Assembly: GCF_001570525.1 (NCBI RefSeq)
Contig: NZ_BBXC01000008.1
Span: 845,247-909,246 of the forward strand
Direction of reading: 5' to 3'
From: Herbidospora sakaeratensis
Lineage (GTDB): Bacteria > Actinomycetota > Actinomycetes > Streptosporangiales > Streptosporangiaceae
DNA: 64,000 nt
Position numbers and translations under genes: made by a program. The number at the start of each line of letters is the position of its first letter. The first letter of the stretch is position 1. Positions 26,405-36,136 of this stretch are shown here, one piece after another. Below the pieces are notes generated by a model that worked only from the letters and a program-made list of their open reading frames with translations, searched no databases and was not told where the DNA came from.

Positions 26405-27615
26405 CAGAGGATCACCGGCAGGGCCCGGTAGTCGTTCAGCGCCCAGACCTCGTGGCGGCGGACCTCCTCGCGCGGGATCGCCAGCCGGATCCCGGGGAAC
26501 CGCCCGATGAGCGCCGCCAGGGTCATCTCGCTGATGAGCCGGGCCGCCGCCGCGCCGAGGCAGTTGTGGATGCCGTGACCGAGCCCGAGATGCCGGGCCC
26601 CGGCGCGGGTGAGGTCGAGCCGGTGGGGGTCGTCGAAGACGGCGGGGTCGCGGTTGGCCGCCGCGACCATGACCATGACCGGCTCCCCCGCCCCGATGAC
26701 CTGGTCGCGGACGCGGATGTCCTCGGTCGGGAACCGCCAGGGTGTGGAGGCCACCGGCGACTCGTACCGGAGCAGCTCCTCGACCCCCGTCCCGCCCAGG
26801 ATGCCCGGATCGTCGGCGATCAGTTTGAGCTGGCCGGGGTGGTCGAACAGGGCCAGCATGGCGTTGGTGAGGAACATCTTGGTCGTGCCGACCCCCGCGA
26901 TGATCATGATGATGACCAGCGCGTCGAGCTCGTCCCGGGTGATCCGCCCCTCCTCGTCGGCGGCCCGGATGAACGCGGAGGTGAGGTCGTCGCCCGGCTC
27001 GGCCCGCTTCAGCTCGACCAGCTCACGCCCGTAGGCGATGATGCGCTCCCGCGCGCCGGGGATGCGCGGGAAGTCGGCCGGGTCGGTGGAGATGAGCAGG
27101 TCGACGTCGCCCGCGAGCTGCTCCCGGCGCTCCAGCGTGAACCCGAGCCGCGTCGAGACGACCCGCGAGGGGATCAGCGCCGCGAACTCGGCGACGAGCT
27201 CCCTTTCCTGACCCGGCGCCCAATCCCGCATGGTGTCGTCGACGATTCCCCGGATGTCCTCCCGCCACCGGTCGACGCTGCGCGGCGTGAACGCGCTCAT
27301 GGCGCAGCGGCGTACTTTGCCGTGCTGGGGCGGGTCGAGGCCGGGAATCGTCTGCGAAAGGACCGTGCCCGCGCTGACGGAAAGGCCGGACGCCTGGAAT
27401 TCGGCGCTGCCGCGCCACTCGGCCGTGCTGAACCGGGTGTCGCCGAGGATTTCCATCGCGTCGTCGTACCTGGTCACGACCCACATGGGGACGTCGCCTA
27501 TGGGGAAGACGTATCGGTGGACGGGCGAGTTCTCGCGCAGCCAGTCGAGGGCTTTATAGGGGTCACGGAAATAGTCGGGACTGAACAACTCGAATGGGAC
27601 GACCGTATTCGACAT
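26404..27615 (-). CDS. cytochrome P450
   Basis: 403 aa from ATG 27615, preceded by AAAAGGAAACCGC. The I-helix is IIAGVGTTKMFL (AGxxT type), the K-helix ExxR is EELLRYESP, and the heme ligand is in HLGLGHGIHNCLGAAAAR (Phe of the usual F-x-x-G replaced by Leu). It is soluble and class I, with the coupled ferredoxin as donor. No other biosynthetic genes adjoin it, so it may be catabolic or an orphan. The substrate is unknown. Confidence 0.9.
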   Translation of the reverse strand: MSNTVVPFELFSPDYFRDPYKALDWLRENSPVHRYVFPIGDVPMWVVTRYDDAMEILGDTRFSTAEWRGSAEFQASGLSVSAGTVLSQTIPGLDPPQHGKVRRCAMSAFTPRSVDRWREDIRGIVDDTMRDWAPGQERELVAEFAALIPSRVVSTRLGFTLERREQLAGDVDLLISTDPADFPRIPGARERIIAYGRELVELKRAEPGDDLTSAFIRAADEEGRITRDELDALVIIMIIAGVGTTKMFLTNAMLALFDHPGQLKLIADDPGILGGTGVEELLRYESPVASTPWRFPTEDIRVRDQVIGAGEPVMVMVAAANRDPAVFDDPHRLDLTRAGARHLGLGHGIHNCLGAAAARLISEMTLAALIGRFPGIRLAIPREEVRRHEVWALNDYRALPVIL

Positions 27616-27683
27616 GCGGTTTCCTTTTACGTTGATCAGGTCGCCCGCATCGTACATTCACGACTTCACCGGGAGAACGCCCC

Positions 27684-28151
27684 ATGAAGAAACCACTGGC
27701 GTCGGACCCGCTGACGGGTGACGCCCTGACCGCCTTCGTCCCGGCCGCGCTCGGCGTCCCCGACGACGCCCCGATGCCGGCGGCCCTGGTCGTGGTCCGG
27801 TGCGGCGACCATCTGCTCCTGGTCCACGACCGCTACCGCGCGCAGTGGGAACTCCCCGGTGGCCGAATCGACCCGGGCGAGGGGCCGCACGAGGCGGCCG
27901 TCCGCGAACTCCACGAGGAGAGCGGCCTGCGGCTGCCCGCGCTCAGCCTCGCCGGCTACGCGCGTTTCGAGCTCACCCGACCGGTACGCACCGAATATGC
28001 CGCCATCTATGTCGCCGAGGTCCCGGCGCGCCACGACGACTTCACGCCCAACGAGGAGATCGCCGCGATCCACTGGTGGGACACGACAGGTCCGCCGCCC
28101 GAAGGCGCCCAGGACATCGACGTGACCTTGGGGCTCCTGCTCATTCGATGA
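27684..28151 (+). CDS. NUDIX hydrolase
   Basis: 155 aa. The Nudix box is GGRIDPGEGPHEAAVRELHE followed by ESGL, complete for GX5EX7REUXEEXGU. GGGAGA precedes ATG. It is divergent from the P450 gene across 68 bp. The substrate cannot be told from sequence. The 3' end overlaps the convergent gene by 11 bp. Confidence 0.85.
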   Translation: MKKPLASDPLTGDALTAFVPAALGVPDDAPMPAALVVVRCGDHLLLVHDRYRAQWELPGGRIDPGEGPHEAAVRELHEESGLRLPALSLAGYARFELTRPVRTEYAAIYVAEVPARHDDFTPNEEIAAIHWWDTTGPPPEGAQDIDVTLGLLLIR

Positions 28152-29064
28152 CGACCTCGGTGGTCCAGCGGCGTTCGTCCGCGCCGAGCAGGGTGATGCG
28201 CCGCAGGAGCCCGTCCGGGTCGACGCCCTTGGCGTCCACGCACACGGTGAGCCCGGCGGCGGCGCGGCACCGGCCTCCCGGCATCGTCAGCGGGCTGACC
28301 TGGATGGTGACCGACGCCCCGTCGGGGCCCGCGTAGAACATCGCCAGCTCCCACGTCTCGTCGTCGGTGAAACCGGGACGCCAGAAGTGGACTTCGGTGA
28401 CGTCGAGACCGGCCGGCAGGCCCTCGATGCGCAACGGCAGCGGCACGGGCCGGGTGCCGATCGTCACGTCCGCCGCGACGCGCAGCAGGACCGCCCCCTG
28501 ATCGGCCTCCTCCATGTAGTAGCCGTGCAGTTCGGCCCACCGGCCGTCGGGCACCCGCCATCGCAGGAAGGCGTCGCCTCCGTTGAGGGGATCGCGCGGA
28601 TCCTCGGTGATCCAGTACGCGCGCCGCCCGTTCACCGGGGGCGCGGGCAGCGCGGTCCGGCCGTCCTCCAGCGGCGGGTCGTCGTCGGCCTCGTACATGC
28701 GGAGCCACAGGCGCATGCCCCATTCGCCGCCCGCGCGGGCCATCACCTGGTCGCCGTGGGCGCCGACGGTGTGGCTGACGCCGATCACCGAATCGGGCAG
28801 CCAGCCGAACGCGGCATGGGCCAGGAGAGGGTCGCGGCCCTGGGAGAGCGAGGCGACCGCGACCGTCACGTCGTCGCCGCCGTTCACGACCGCCACGCCG
28901 CCGAACAGCACCCCGCAGGCCAGGACCCCGCCGGCCACTCGTACGGCCCTGCGCCGCCGCCGGCCCGCGGCCCGGACGGCCGGTACGTCCAGCCGCATCG
29001 GCGGAGCCGGCGAACGGGCCAGTTCCCGCAGGCCGGCGGCGAGTCCATCGGCGTCCAGGGTCAT
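28141..29064 (-). CDS. single-pass membrane protein paired with a SigE-type sigma factor (candidate anti-sigma or sensor)
   Basis: 307 aa. An Arg-rich segment (RRRRRAVRVAGGVLACGVLF) leads into one transmembrane helix around residues 37-60. The rest is a predicted extracytoplasmic beta-rich domain with two Cys (PGGRCRAAAGLTVCVD) that could pair. ATG 29064 overlaps the sigma-factor stop by 4 bp (ATGA). Topology and position are those of the membrane protein in SigE-family operons. There is no zinc anti-sigma HxxxCxxC motif, so the regulatory role is inferred only from the coupling. Confidence 0.65.
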   Translation of the reverse strand: MTLDADGLAAGLRELARSPAPPMRLDVPAVRAAGRRRRRAVRVAGGVLACGVLFGGVAVVNGGDDVTVAVASLSQGRDPLLAHAAFGWLPDSVIGVSHTVGAHGDQVMARAGGEWGMRLWLRMYEADDDPPLEDGRTALPAPPVNGRRAYWITEDPRDPLNGGDAFLRWRVPDGRWAELHGYYMEEADQGAVLLRVAADVTIGTRPVPLPLRIEGLPAGLDVTEVHFWRPGFTDDETWELAMFYAGPDGASVTIQVSPLTMPGGRCRAAAGLTVCVDAKGVDPDGLLRRITLLGADERRWTTEVVIE

Positions 29065-29570
29065 GATGTGACCTCCTCGGCGCTGGGCTGGAGTAGGCGG
29101 CGCAGCCGGTCGATCCCCCGGGCCGACTGGCTCTTCACGTTGCCCTGCGAGCACCGCAACGTGACGGCGGTCTCCTCGACCGACAGGTCGCAGTAGTACC
29201 GCAGCACCAGCACGGCCCGCTGGCGGGGCGGCAGGCTCGCCAGCGCCCGGCGCAGGTCGAGCACGCCGTCGAGGTCGCCGCCGGCGGCGGGCCGCTCCTC
29301 CTGCCCGCCGAGGGGGATCACCCGGCGGACCCACGACGACCGGCGTTCGGCCAGGTAGGCGTTGACCAGGACGGTGCGCGCGTAGCCGTCGGGGTTCTCG
29401 ACCGCGCGCACCCGCGACCAGTTCAGGTAGAGCCGGGTGACGGCGACCTGCAGCAGCTCGTCGGCGCCGTGCCAGTCGCCGCACAGGAGGAAGGCGACCT
29501 GCCGCAGCCACGCCGACCGGGTGTTCACGTAGCCGGTGAACTCCTCGTCGTGCGCGGACGGTCCCGCCAC
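29061..29570 (-). CDS. SigE-family ECF RNA polymerase sigma factor
   Basis: 169 aa from GTG 29570, after GGAGGTGA. Region 2 covers FTGYVNTRSAWLRQVAFLLCGDWHGADELLQ; region 4 is LPPRQRAVLVLRYYCDLSVEETAVTL. GNVKSQSARGIDRLR is typical of the SigE family. The operon continues directly into the membrane protein. No autoregulatory promoter is recognised by eye. Confidence 0.88.
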   Translation of the reverse strand: MAGPSAHDEEFTGYVNTRSAWLRQVAFLLCGDWHGADELLQVAVTRLYLNWSRVRAVENPDGYARTVLVNAYLAERRSSWVRRVIPLGGQEERPAAGGDLDGVLDLRRALASLPPRQRAVLVLRYYCDLSVEETAVTLRCSQGNVKSQSARGIDRLRRLLQPSAEEVTS

Positions 29571-29663
29571 TCGCCTTCACCTCCTCGTGTCATCGATCTA
29601 ATGCGCCGGACGGGCCCGAGGTTGCACGGGACTTGTCGTCCCCCTTCTCTAAGATCACGTCGC

Positions 29664-31424
29664 ATGTCCCCCGATGGCTTATGGCGGAAGATCAGGATCG
29701 GCGTCGTCGGTCTGCTCCTCGCGGCGGCGGCCGCGGGTCTCGTGCTCGGCGACACCTGGCTCTGGGTGGCCGTCCAGTGGTCGCCGCCGCCCTTCATGGG
29801 GTTCTACGCCACCGACGAGTTCGACCCCGCGACGGTCGCCGCGCTGGTCGGGGCGGCGGTGCTGAAGGCCGCCTTCGTGTGGTCGATCCTGCGGGCGCCC
29901 TCGCCGGGGCCGGTGACCGGCCGCGAGAAGGCGCTGCGCCTGCTGTTGTACGGGGCGGTGGCGTACGGCCTGGTGTTGTGGCTCCCCTTCGATCTGCTGC
30001 CCGGCCCGATCGTGACGGCTTTGCTGCTCGTGTGGTGGACCGCGATCGACGTCCTCCTCCTGCTGGTCGTCCGGTGGCGGTCGCGTGTGCTGCGGGCGGC
30101 GGCGGGGGTGGCGTTCGCCGTCGAGGTGGCCGGGCTCGCCGACGAGTTGCTCGACGCGCTCAACCTTCCCCAGCTCGGGCCCCGCCCCTACATCGACCTG
30201 GTCTGGCTGGTGTCCGGCCTGGCGGTGACCGTCGTCACGCTCGCCGGGCAGCGGCGCGACGGCCGCTGGAGCGCCGGCACCCTGCTCGCCGGATGGGCGT
30301 CGCTGGGCGTCCACGCGCTGTCGGTCGTGTACCAGTTCGCCTCCGGCGGCCGTTTCCCCGGCGGGCCGCTGTCGGTGACGGTCCTGCTCGACGCGGCGGG
30401 CTTCGTCACCCTCGTGTGGCTCGCGGGCACCGCCCGTGAGATGTCCGCCGACGCCCTCCCCGCCGTCCCCTCGCCCGCACGGCGGCGGCTGATGCGCGCG
30501 GTGGCGGCGACCGTGGCCGTCGTGCCGGTCGTGGCGCTGGTCCACCCGGAGCAGACTCCGCACCTGACCTTCAGCGGCTGGTCGACCGACTGCTACGACG
30601 GCTCCCACTTCGGCGACCTCGACCCCGCGGAACGCGACGCCATGTTCCTGTGCCGGGCCCGCAGCCAGGAGGGCGGGGTCCCGCCCCTGTTCCCCGACAC
30701 CCTGTCCGACCAGGGCGTGCTCGGCTACGGGCGCACCCTGTGTCACGCCCGCGACCGCGCGGAACAGGAGGCGATCCTGCGGCGCGCCGGCAGCGAGCGG
30801 CCCGGCGCGAGCGCCGACCCGTGGGACCTCGTGTACGTCTGCCCGGAGGTCGTCGGCGTGGCCAACCCCGAACTGCTGCACACGGCCGAGGAGGCGGAGG
30901 CGGCCGACGCCGCCGCCCTCGCCGCCGAGAACGCCCGCTGCCGCGACCCGTGGCCCCAGAGGAAGGGCGTCGTCCAGGCGTCGGCGAAGTACTTCCTGTT
31001 CGCCGACGGCGACCCCGGCTACATGATCTACGACCCCGAGGACGAGTCTCCCGGGCCCGGCATGGACGATCTCTTCGCTACCGACGACACGATCGTGGTG
31101 GCCGAGGGCAGCGCGGCTCTCGTCGGCCACGTGGCCGACGTCGTCGACCTCTGCCTCACGGTGAAGGCCTTCCGCAGCCCGCCGCCGAAGCGCACGGCCG
31201 GCTGGGACCACGTCGCCGAGGTGCCGATCCTGAGCCCCACCGGGCAGCTGACCCTGCCGGAGATGGCCGACGGCGTCGGCCCGGGCGCCCCGATGCCGAA
31301 CCTGGCGGTCGCGGGCAAGGGCCGCTACCGGCTCCGGGTCCACGTGCGGGTCCGCGGCGGGGAGGAGGAACACCTGGTCGTCGTGTTCCCCGGCCGGTCG
31401 GGGAAGAGGCTCACGCTGAGGTGA
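29664..31424 (+). CDS. polytopic membrane protein with extracytoplasmic C-terminal domain, unknown function
   Basis: 586 aa from ATG 29664. The N-terminal ~290 residues hold about eight hydrophobic helices. The C-terminal ~300 residues are soluble, with several Cys (STDCYDGSHFG, DAMFLCRARSQ, RTLCHARDR, LVYVCPEVVGV, ENARCRDPW) that may form disulfides outside the cell. I do not recognise the family. It is divergent from the sigma-factor operon across 93 bp, so it may be a target. The 3' end overlaps the decayed MFS gene. Confidence 0.65.
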   Translation: MSPDGLWRKIRIGVVGLLLAAAAAGLVLGDTWLWVAVQWSPPPFMGFYATDEFDPATVAALVGAAVLKAAFVWSILRAPSPGPVTGREKALRLLLYGAVAYGLVLWLPFDLLPGPIVTALLLVWWTAIDVLLLLVVRWRSRVLRAAAGVAFAVEVAGLADELLDALNLPQLGPRPYIDLVWLVSGLAVTVVTLAGQRRDGRWSAGTLLAGWASLGVHALSVVYQFASGGRFPGGPLSVTVLLDAAGFVTLVWLAGTAREMSADALPAVPSPARRRLMRAVAATVAVVPVVALVHPEQTPHLTFSGWSTDCYDGSHFGDLDPAERDAMFLCRARSQEGGVPPLFPDTLSDQGVLGYGRTLCHARDRAEQEAILRRAGSERPGASADPWDLVYVCPEVVGVANPELLHTAEEAEAADAAALAAENARCRDPWPQRKGVVQASAKYFLFADGDPGYMIYDPEDESPGPGMDDLFATDDTIVVAEGSAALVGHVADVVDLCLTVKAFRSPPPKRTAGWDHVAEVPILSPTGQLTLPEMADGVGPGAPMPNLAVAGKGRYRLRVHVRVRGGEEEHLVVVFPGRSGKRLTLR

Positions 31425-31790
31425 CCGGCTCGGGCAGCCTGCGGAACAGCACAGGGCCGGCATGACCACGAGCGGGCCCAGCGCGACCTGGAGCGAGGTC
31501 GCGTCGGCCAGCGCGCCGATGGCCGGGGTCACCAGGCCGCCGACGCTGACCGCCAGGCCCAGGGTGATCCCGCTCGCGGTGCCGACCCGGGAGGGCAGGT
31601 AGTCCTGCCCGAGTGTGACCTGCAGCGAGAACGGGATCGACAGGCTGACCGACGTGAGGGCCACGAAGAGGAAGAGGCCCGGTCCGGGCACCAGGACCAC
31701 CCCCGCCACCCCGCCGCCCGCGACCGTGCCGGCCGCGCCGCCGAGGTAGAGCAGGAAGAGGGCCACGGTGCCCGCCGTGGCGCCGCCGGC
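31411..31790 (-). pseudogene. MFS transporter remnant (C-terminal third, frameshifted)
   Basis: The minus-strand frame encodes C-terminal helices of a major-facilitator sugar/drug permease (GTASGITLGLAVSVGGLVTP, FVALTSVSLSIPFSLQVTLG). The N-terminal two thirds are absent; the frame simply merges with the AraC remnant near 31785. Around 31450-31455 a one-base loss shifts the frame. The natural ending FRRLPEPVTSA then stop is found only in the neighbouring frame. Truncation and frameshift together mark it as dead. Confidence 0.75.
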
Positions 31791-32314
31791 CGGGGTCCTG
31801 CACGCCCACCAGGCCCACGGCGACCTGGAAATTCACCTGGTCGGGCTGCCCGCGACCGACAACCCGCTCGGCCTCGGCGCGCCGACGGTGCTCGCGGTCG
31901 GCCCGCTGCCGCGGGAGCTGATCATCGCCTACACCCGGACGCCCGGCGACGAGGGCCCCGAACGGGCCCGGCTGCGCGCCGTCCTGCTCGACCAGCTGCG
32001 GGCCTCACCCGAGCAGCCGCTGCACCTGCCCATGCCGACCTCGCCCCTGCTGGCCGAGGTGTGCGGGACCTTGCTCGCCGAGCTGGGCCCGTCAGGTCGG
32101 GGCGAGCGACCGCACGCTGAGCCGCCTGTTCCACGACGACCTGGGCATGACCTTCCCCCAGTGGCGCACCCAGCTGCGGCTCCAGCACGCCCTGGTCCTG
32201 CTGGCCGAGGGCCATCCGGTGACGGCCGTGGCCCATCGGTGCGGCTGGTCGTCCGCGAGCACCTTCATCGACGTCTTCCGCCGGACGTTCGGCCGCACCC
32301 CGGGCCGCGGATGA
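31785..32314 (+). pseudogene. AraC-family regulator remnant (internal deletion and frameshift)
   Basis: The plus-strand frame begins inside an AraC N-terminal sensor domain (ELIIAYTRTPGDEG..., ARLRAVLLDQLRASPEQPLH) with no start codon of its own. It breaks near 32090. The HTH continues only in another frame: RQVGASDRTLSRLFHDDLGM, then HALVLLAEGHPVTAVAHRCG and IDVFRRTFGRTPGRG before the stop at 32312. A few residues (those joining LLAEL to RQVGA) are missing at the break. AraC/MFS divergent pairs are common; here one deletion appears to have removed the shared promoter and both 5' ends. Confidence 0.75.
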
Positions 32315-32339
32315 GGGCGGCCCGGGGGTTCTCGCGGGG

Positions 32340-35300
32340 TCAGCCGACGAAGACGGGGGCGCTCTCCGGCGCCTTCTCCTTCTCCGGTACGGCCGCCAGC
32401 AGCAGCTCCACCAGGTGGTCGGCGATGGCCGAGATGGTGGGCTGCTGCCACAACAACGTCGTGGGGAGGCGGCGGCCGAAGCGCTTCTCCAGACGACGCC
32501 GGACCATGATGGTCATCACCGAGTCGAGCCCCTGCTCGACCAGCGGACGCCGAAGAGACAGGTCCTCCGGCCCCAGCCGCATCACCGTCGCGATCTCCGC
32601 CCGGATCTCCGGCAGCACGCGTTCGCGCAACTCCTGCGGCGTCACGCCGGCGTACGACTCCGCCGGGCCCGTGAGGTCCTCCTCGTTCTGGAGGGGGGCG
32701 TCGATCACGGGGTAGCGCAGGCCGGTCAGGTGGCCCACGACCCTCCCGTCGAGGTCGGCGATGACCGCGCGGGCGGTGTCCTCAGCCGACGGGTCGACGG
32801 CCGCGTCGATGATCACCGTGGTGGGGGGTGTGCCGGTCAGCACCATCTCGTCGATGTGGACGACCATGCGCAGCACCGGGTCTCCGGGGAAGACGCAGGG
32901 GGCCACCGACATGACCGCGTCGAGGGCCGGGGCCCAGCCGGTCGCGCCGTCGGTGCGGACCGTGGCGCGCAGGGCGCCGTCGCCGCCGAGCAGCGTCTCG
33001 ATCGTCCAGTCGAAGCCCGTCGACGGGACGCCGACCGTGGCCAGGCGCTGGTGGACGAAGCCCGGGTCCATCGGGGTCAGGCCGCCCGCGTCCGGGAGGA
33101 CGTCGGGTTTGACCTGGCCGGGGGCGGCGACGTTCGCGGTCACGTGGACCAGCCACGCGGGGTCTGGCTCGTCGGGGGCCGCGGGGGTGCGGGCCGCGAG
33201 CCGGACCGCCGGGGGTTCGTGCACGACCTGGATCTGGCGGCGTTCCGCCGTCATCAGGGGGTGCATCATCTCGACGTCGGTGAGGGTGACGTCCTCGTCC
33301 TCGGCGGCCTGCAGGAACGTGTTGACCAGCACGGCGGCCGGCACGATCTCGACGCCGTTGAGGGCGTGGCTGCCCGGGTAGGGGCGGTTGGCGTCCTGCA
33401 CGCTGGTCCGCCAGACCCGGGTGCGGCTGCCCGCCAGGGTGGTCACGGCGCCGAGCAGGGTGTGGGAGTGCACGTCGTGGCCGCGGTTGTCGGTCTCGGT
33501 GTACGACTCGCGCCAGTGGCGGCGGTGCTGCCAGGCGTACGGCGGCAGGTCGGCGAGGCCGCCCGACGGCTGGAGCCTGGTCCAGTCGACGTCGACGCCG
33601 TGGCAGTGCGCGGTGCCGACCGAGGCGCGGAAGGTCGGCAGTTCCGGCTGGTTGCGGCGCAGCGACGTGCCGACGAAGACGTCCTCGTAGCCGTGCTCCG
33701 AGAGCGTCTCGGTCACCGAGTGGGCGACCACCGGGTGGGGGGAGATCTCCAGGAACACGCGGTAGCCGTCCTGCGCGGCGGCGGCGGTCGCGGTGGCGAG
33801 CCTGACGGGGTCGCGGAGGTTGGCGGCCCAGTACGTGCCGTCGAGGACGGGGGTCGAGCGGGGGTCGGCCAGCGCGGTCGTGTACATCGGGATCTTCGCG
33901 GGCCCGAACGTGAGGTCGCCGACCCCGGCGGCCAGCGCGACGGCCAGCGGCGTCATCTGCGGGCTGTGGAAGGCGACGTCGGAGGCCACCCTCCGGGTCA
34001 CGATGCCCTCGGCCGGCCAGTCGTTCAGCACCTCCTCGACCGCGTCGACGTCGCCCGACAACACGGTCGAGCCGGGAGCCGAGGAGATCGCGGCGACCAG
34101 GTCGGTGCGGTCGGCCAGCCGGTCGGCGGCCTCCTCGAAGGACAGGTCGACCATGACCATGGCGCCCTTGCCCGCGGCCTGGCGCAGCAGCGCCGAGCGG
34201 CGGCAGATGAGGCGGGCGCCGTCGGCGACGCTCATCGCGCCGGCGGTCACCGCGGCGGCGAGTTCGCCGACGGAGTGGCCGATGACGGCCGTCGGGGTGA
34301 CCCCGTGGGCGGTCCAGAGCCGGGCCAGGCCCAGCTGCATCACGAAGATCATGGTCTGGACGCGGTCGATGGTGTCGAGGTCGCCGTCGATCAGCACCTG
34401 ACGCGGCGAGAAGCCGATCTCCTCGACGAAGATCGGGTCGACCTCGTCGACCAGGGACGCGAACTCCGGCACGGCGAGCAGTTCCCGCCCCATGCCGCGC
34501 CACTGGCAACCCTGGCCGGAGAACACCCAGACCGGCCCGGGGCCGAGGTCGGGCAGCACGTCGCCGGTGATGACCGACTCGGCCGGCACGTCGTCGGCGA
34601 GCCGGCGCAGCGCGGCGGCCAGGTCGTCGCGGTCTTCGCCGAGCACGACGGCGCGGCGGGGCAGGTGGGTGCGGCGCAGCGCCAGCGTGTGCCCGGCCGA
34701 GGCCAGGTCCGCGCCCGTGTCGAGGTGGCCGGCGAGCACGCCGGCGTACTGCCGCAGCGCCTTCTCACTGGCGGCCGACAGCGGGAACAGCCGCTCGCCC
34801 GTCGTCTCCTCCGCCTCGACGGCAGGGGCGGGCGGGGCCTGTTCGAGCACGATGTGGGCGACGGTGCCGCCGTAGCCGAAGCTGGAGACGCCCGCCCGGC
34901 GGGGGTGGTCGCGGGTCGGCCAGGCCGACTGCTCGGTGACCACGCGCAGGCCCGAGGTCTCCCACGGGATGGAGGGGTTCAGGCTGGTCAGCACGTTGGG
35001 CGGGATCGAGCCCCGGTGGAGGGCGAGCACCGCCTTGATGACGCCGGCGATGCCGGCCGCGCCTTCGAGGTGGCCGATGTTCGACTTGACCGAGCCGATG
35101 AGGCACGGGTCGTCGGCGGGCCGCCCGGTTCCGTACACGGAGGAGAGCGCGCCCGCCTCCAGGGGGTCGCCGAGGCGGGTGCCGGTGCCGTGGGCCTCGA
35201 TGTAGTCGACCGTGGACGGCGACACGCCCGCCTGCTTGCAGGCCCGGTTCATCACGTGCTCCTGGGCCTCGCCACAGGGGGCCATGATGCCCTGGGTGTG

Positions 35301-36116
35301 CCCGTCCTGGTTCACCGCGCTGCCGATGACCAGCGCGAGGATCCGGTCGCCGTCGCGCTCGGCGTCCGACAGGCGCTTGAGCACGACCACGCCGACGCCC
35401 TCGCCGCGGCCGTAGCCGTCGGCCGACGCGTCGAACGACTTCGACCGGCCGTCGGGGGCCAGCGCGCCGGCCGTGCCGAGCGTGAGGGTCTGGCCGGGGG
35501 TGACGACGAGGTTGACGCCGCCCGCCAGGGCGACGTCGTTCTCGCCGAGCCGCAGGCTCTGGGCGGCCAGGTGCAGCGCGACCAGCGACGCCGAGCAGGC
35601 GGTGTCGATCGCCATGCTGGGGCCGCGCAGGTCGAGGGAGTAGGAGATGCGGTTGGCGACCGCGCAGGTGGCCGCGCCGATGCCGGTCCACGCCTCGATC
35701 TGGGGCAGGTCCTCCAGGAGGCGGGCGCCGTAGTCGCCGGTGCAGACGCCGACGAACACGCCGGTGTCGGTGCCGCGCAGCCCGTGGGGCGGCAGGCCGG
35801 CATGCTCCAGGGCCTCCCAGGCGGTCTCCATCAGGATCCGCTGCTGCGGGTCCATCAGTTCGGCCTCGCGGGGCGACAGGCCGAAGAACTCGGCGTCGAA
35901 GCCCTCGACGTCGTCCAGGAAACTGCCGAAACGCACGGCGTCACGCAGCGCGGCGGCGTTCTCGGGGCTCCGGTTCTCGTCCCGGCGCCAGCGGTCGGCG
36001 GGCAGCGGGCGGGTGGTGTTCCGACCGGCGGTCAGCAGGTCCCAGAACTCGTCCGGTGAGTGGACGTCACCGGGAAGGCGGCAGCCGATCCCGATCACCG
36101 CGACTGGTTCGACCAT
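32340..36116 (-). CDS. iterative type I polyketide synthase, KS-AT-TH/DH-ACP (orsellinic acid synthase-like)
   Basis: 1258 aa from ATG 36116. KS (about 1-430) has the active Cys near residue 174 in DTACSAS, plus EAHGTGT and SNIGH. AT has its Ser near 613 in GHSVGE and VAFHS near 713, predicting malonyl-CoA. The dehydratase/thioester-hydrolase-like fold has HALNGVEIVP near 916 (H-x3-G-x4-P). ACP has its phosphopantetheine Ser near 1197 in EQGLDSVM. There is no KR. Bacterial 6-methylsalicylate synthases carry a KR; orsellinate synthases of the AviM/CalO5 type have this KR-less order and about this length. It is last in a four-gene operon with two KASIII-like acyltransferases and an ACP. The aromatic product is inferred. 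Confidence 0.85.
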   Translation of the reverse strand: MVEPVAVIGIGCRLPGDVHSPDEFWDLLTAGRNTTRPLPADRWRRDENRSPENAAALRDAVRFGSFLDDVEGFDAEFFGLSPREAELMDPQQRILMETAWEALEHAGLPPHGLRGTDTGVFVGVCTGDYGARLLEDLPQIEAWTGIGAATCAVANRISYSLDLRGPSMAIDTACSASLVALHLAAQSLRLGENDVALAGGVNLVVTPGQTLTLGTAGALAPDGRSKSFDASADGYGRGEGVGVVVLKRLSDAERDGDRILALVIGSAVNQDGHTQGIMAPCGEAQEHVMNRACKQAGVSPSTVDYIEAHGTGTRLGDPLEAGALSSVYGTGRPADDPCLIGSVKSNIGHLEGAAGIAGVIKAVLALHRGSIPPNVLTSLNPSIPWETSGLRVVTEQSAWPTRDHPRRAGVSSFGYGGTVAHIVLEQAPPAPAVEAEETTGERLFPLSAASEKALRQYAGVLAGHLDTGADLASAGHTLALRRTHLPRRAVVLGEDRDDLAAALRRLADDVPAESVITGDVLPDLGPGPVWVFSGQGCQWRGMGRELLAVPEFASLVDEVDPIFVEEIGFSPRQVLIDGDLDTIDRVQTMIFVMQLGLARLWTAHGVTPTAVIGHSVGELAAAVTAGAMSVADGARLICRRSALLRQAAGKGAMVMVDLSFEEAADRLADRTDLVAAISSAPGSTVLSGDVDAVEEVLNDWPAEGIVTRRVASDVAFHSPQMTPLAVALAAGVGDLTFGPAKIPMYTTALADPRSTPVLDGTYWAANLRDPVRLATATAAAAQDGYRVFLEISPHPVVAHSVTETLSEHGYEDVFVGTSLRRNQPELPTFRASVGTAHCHGVDVDWTRLQPSGGLADLPPYAWQHRRHWRESYTETDNRGHDVHSHTLLGAVTTLAGSRTRVWRTSVQDANRPYPGSHALNGVEIVPAAVLVNTFLQAAEDEDVTLTDVEMMHPLMTAERRQIQVVHEPPAVRLAARTPAAPDEPDPAWLVHVTANVAAPGQVKPDVLPDAGGLTPMDPGFVHQRLATVGVPSTGFDWTIETLLGGDGALRATVRTDGATGWAPALDAVMSVAPCVFPGDPVLRMVVHIDEMVLTGTPPTTVIIDAAVDPSAEDTARAVIADLDGRVVGHLTGLRYPVIDAPLQNEEDLTGPAESYAGVTPQELRERVLPEIRAEIATVMRLGPEDLSLRRPLVEQGLDSVMTIMVRRRLEKRFGRRLPTTLLWQQPTISAIADHLVELLLAAVPEKEKAPESAPVFVG

Positions 36117-36136
36117 CTGCGTTGGTTCCCTTCGGT

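Noticed and set aside
32415-36059. 1214-codon plus-strand open frame opposite the PKS
   Set aside because: Shadow of the PKS reading frame; no start signal and no domain.
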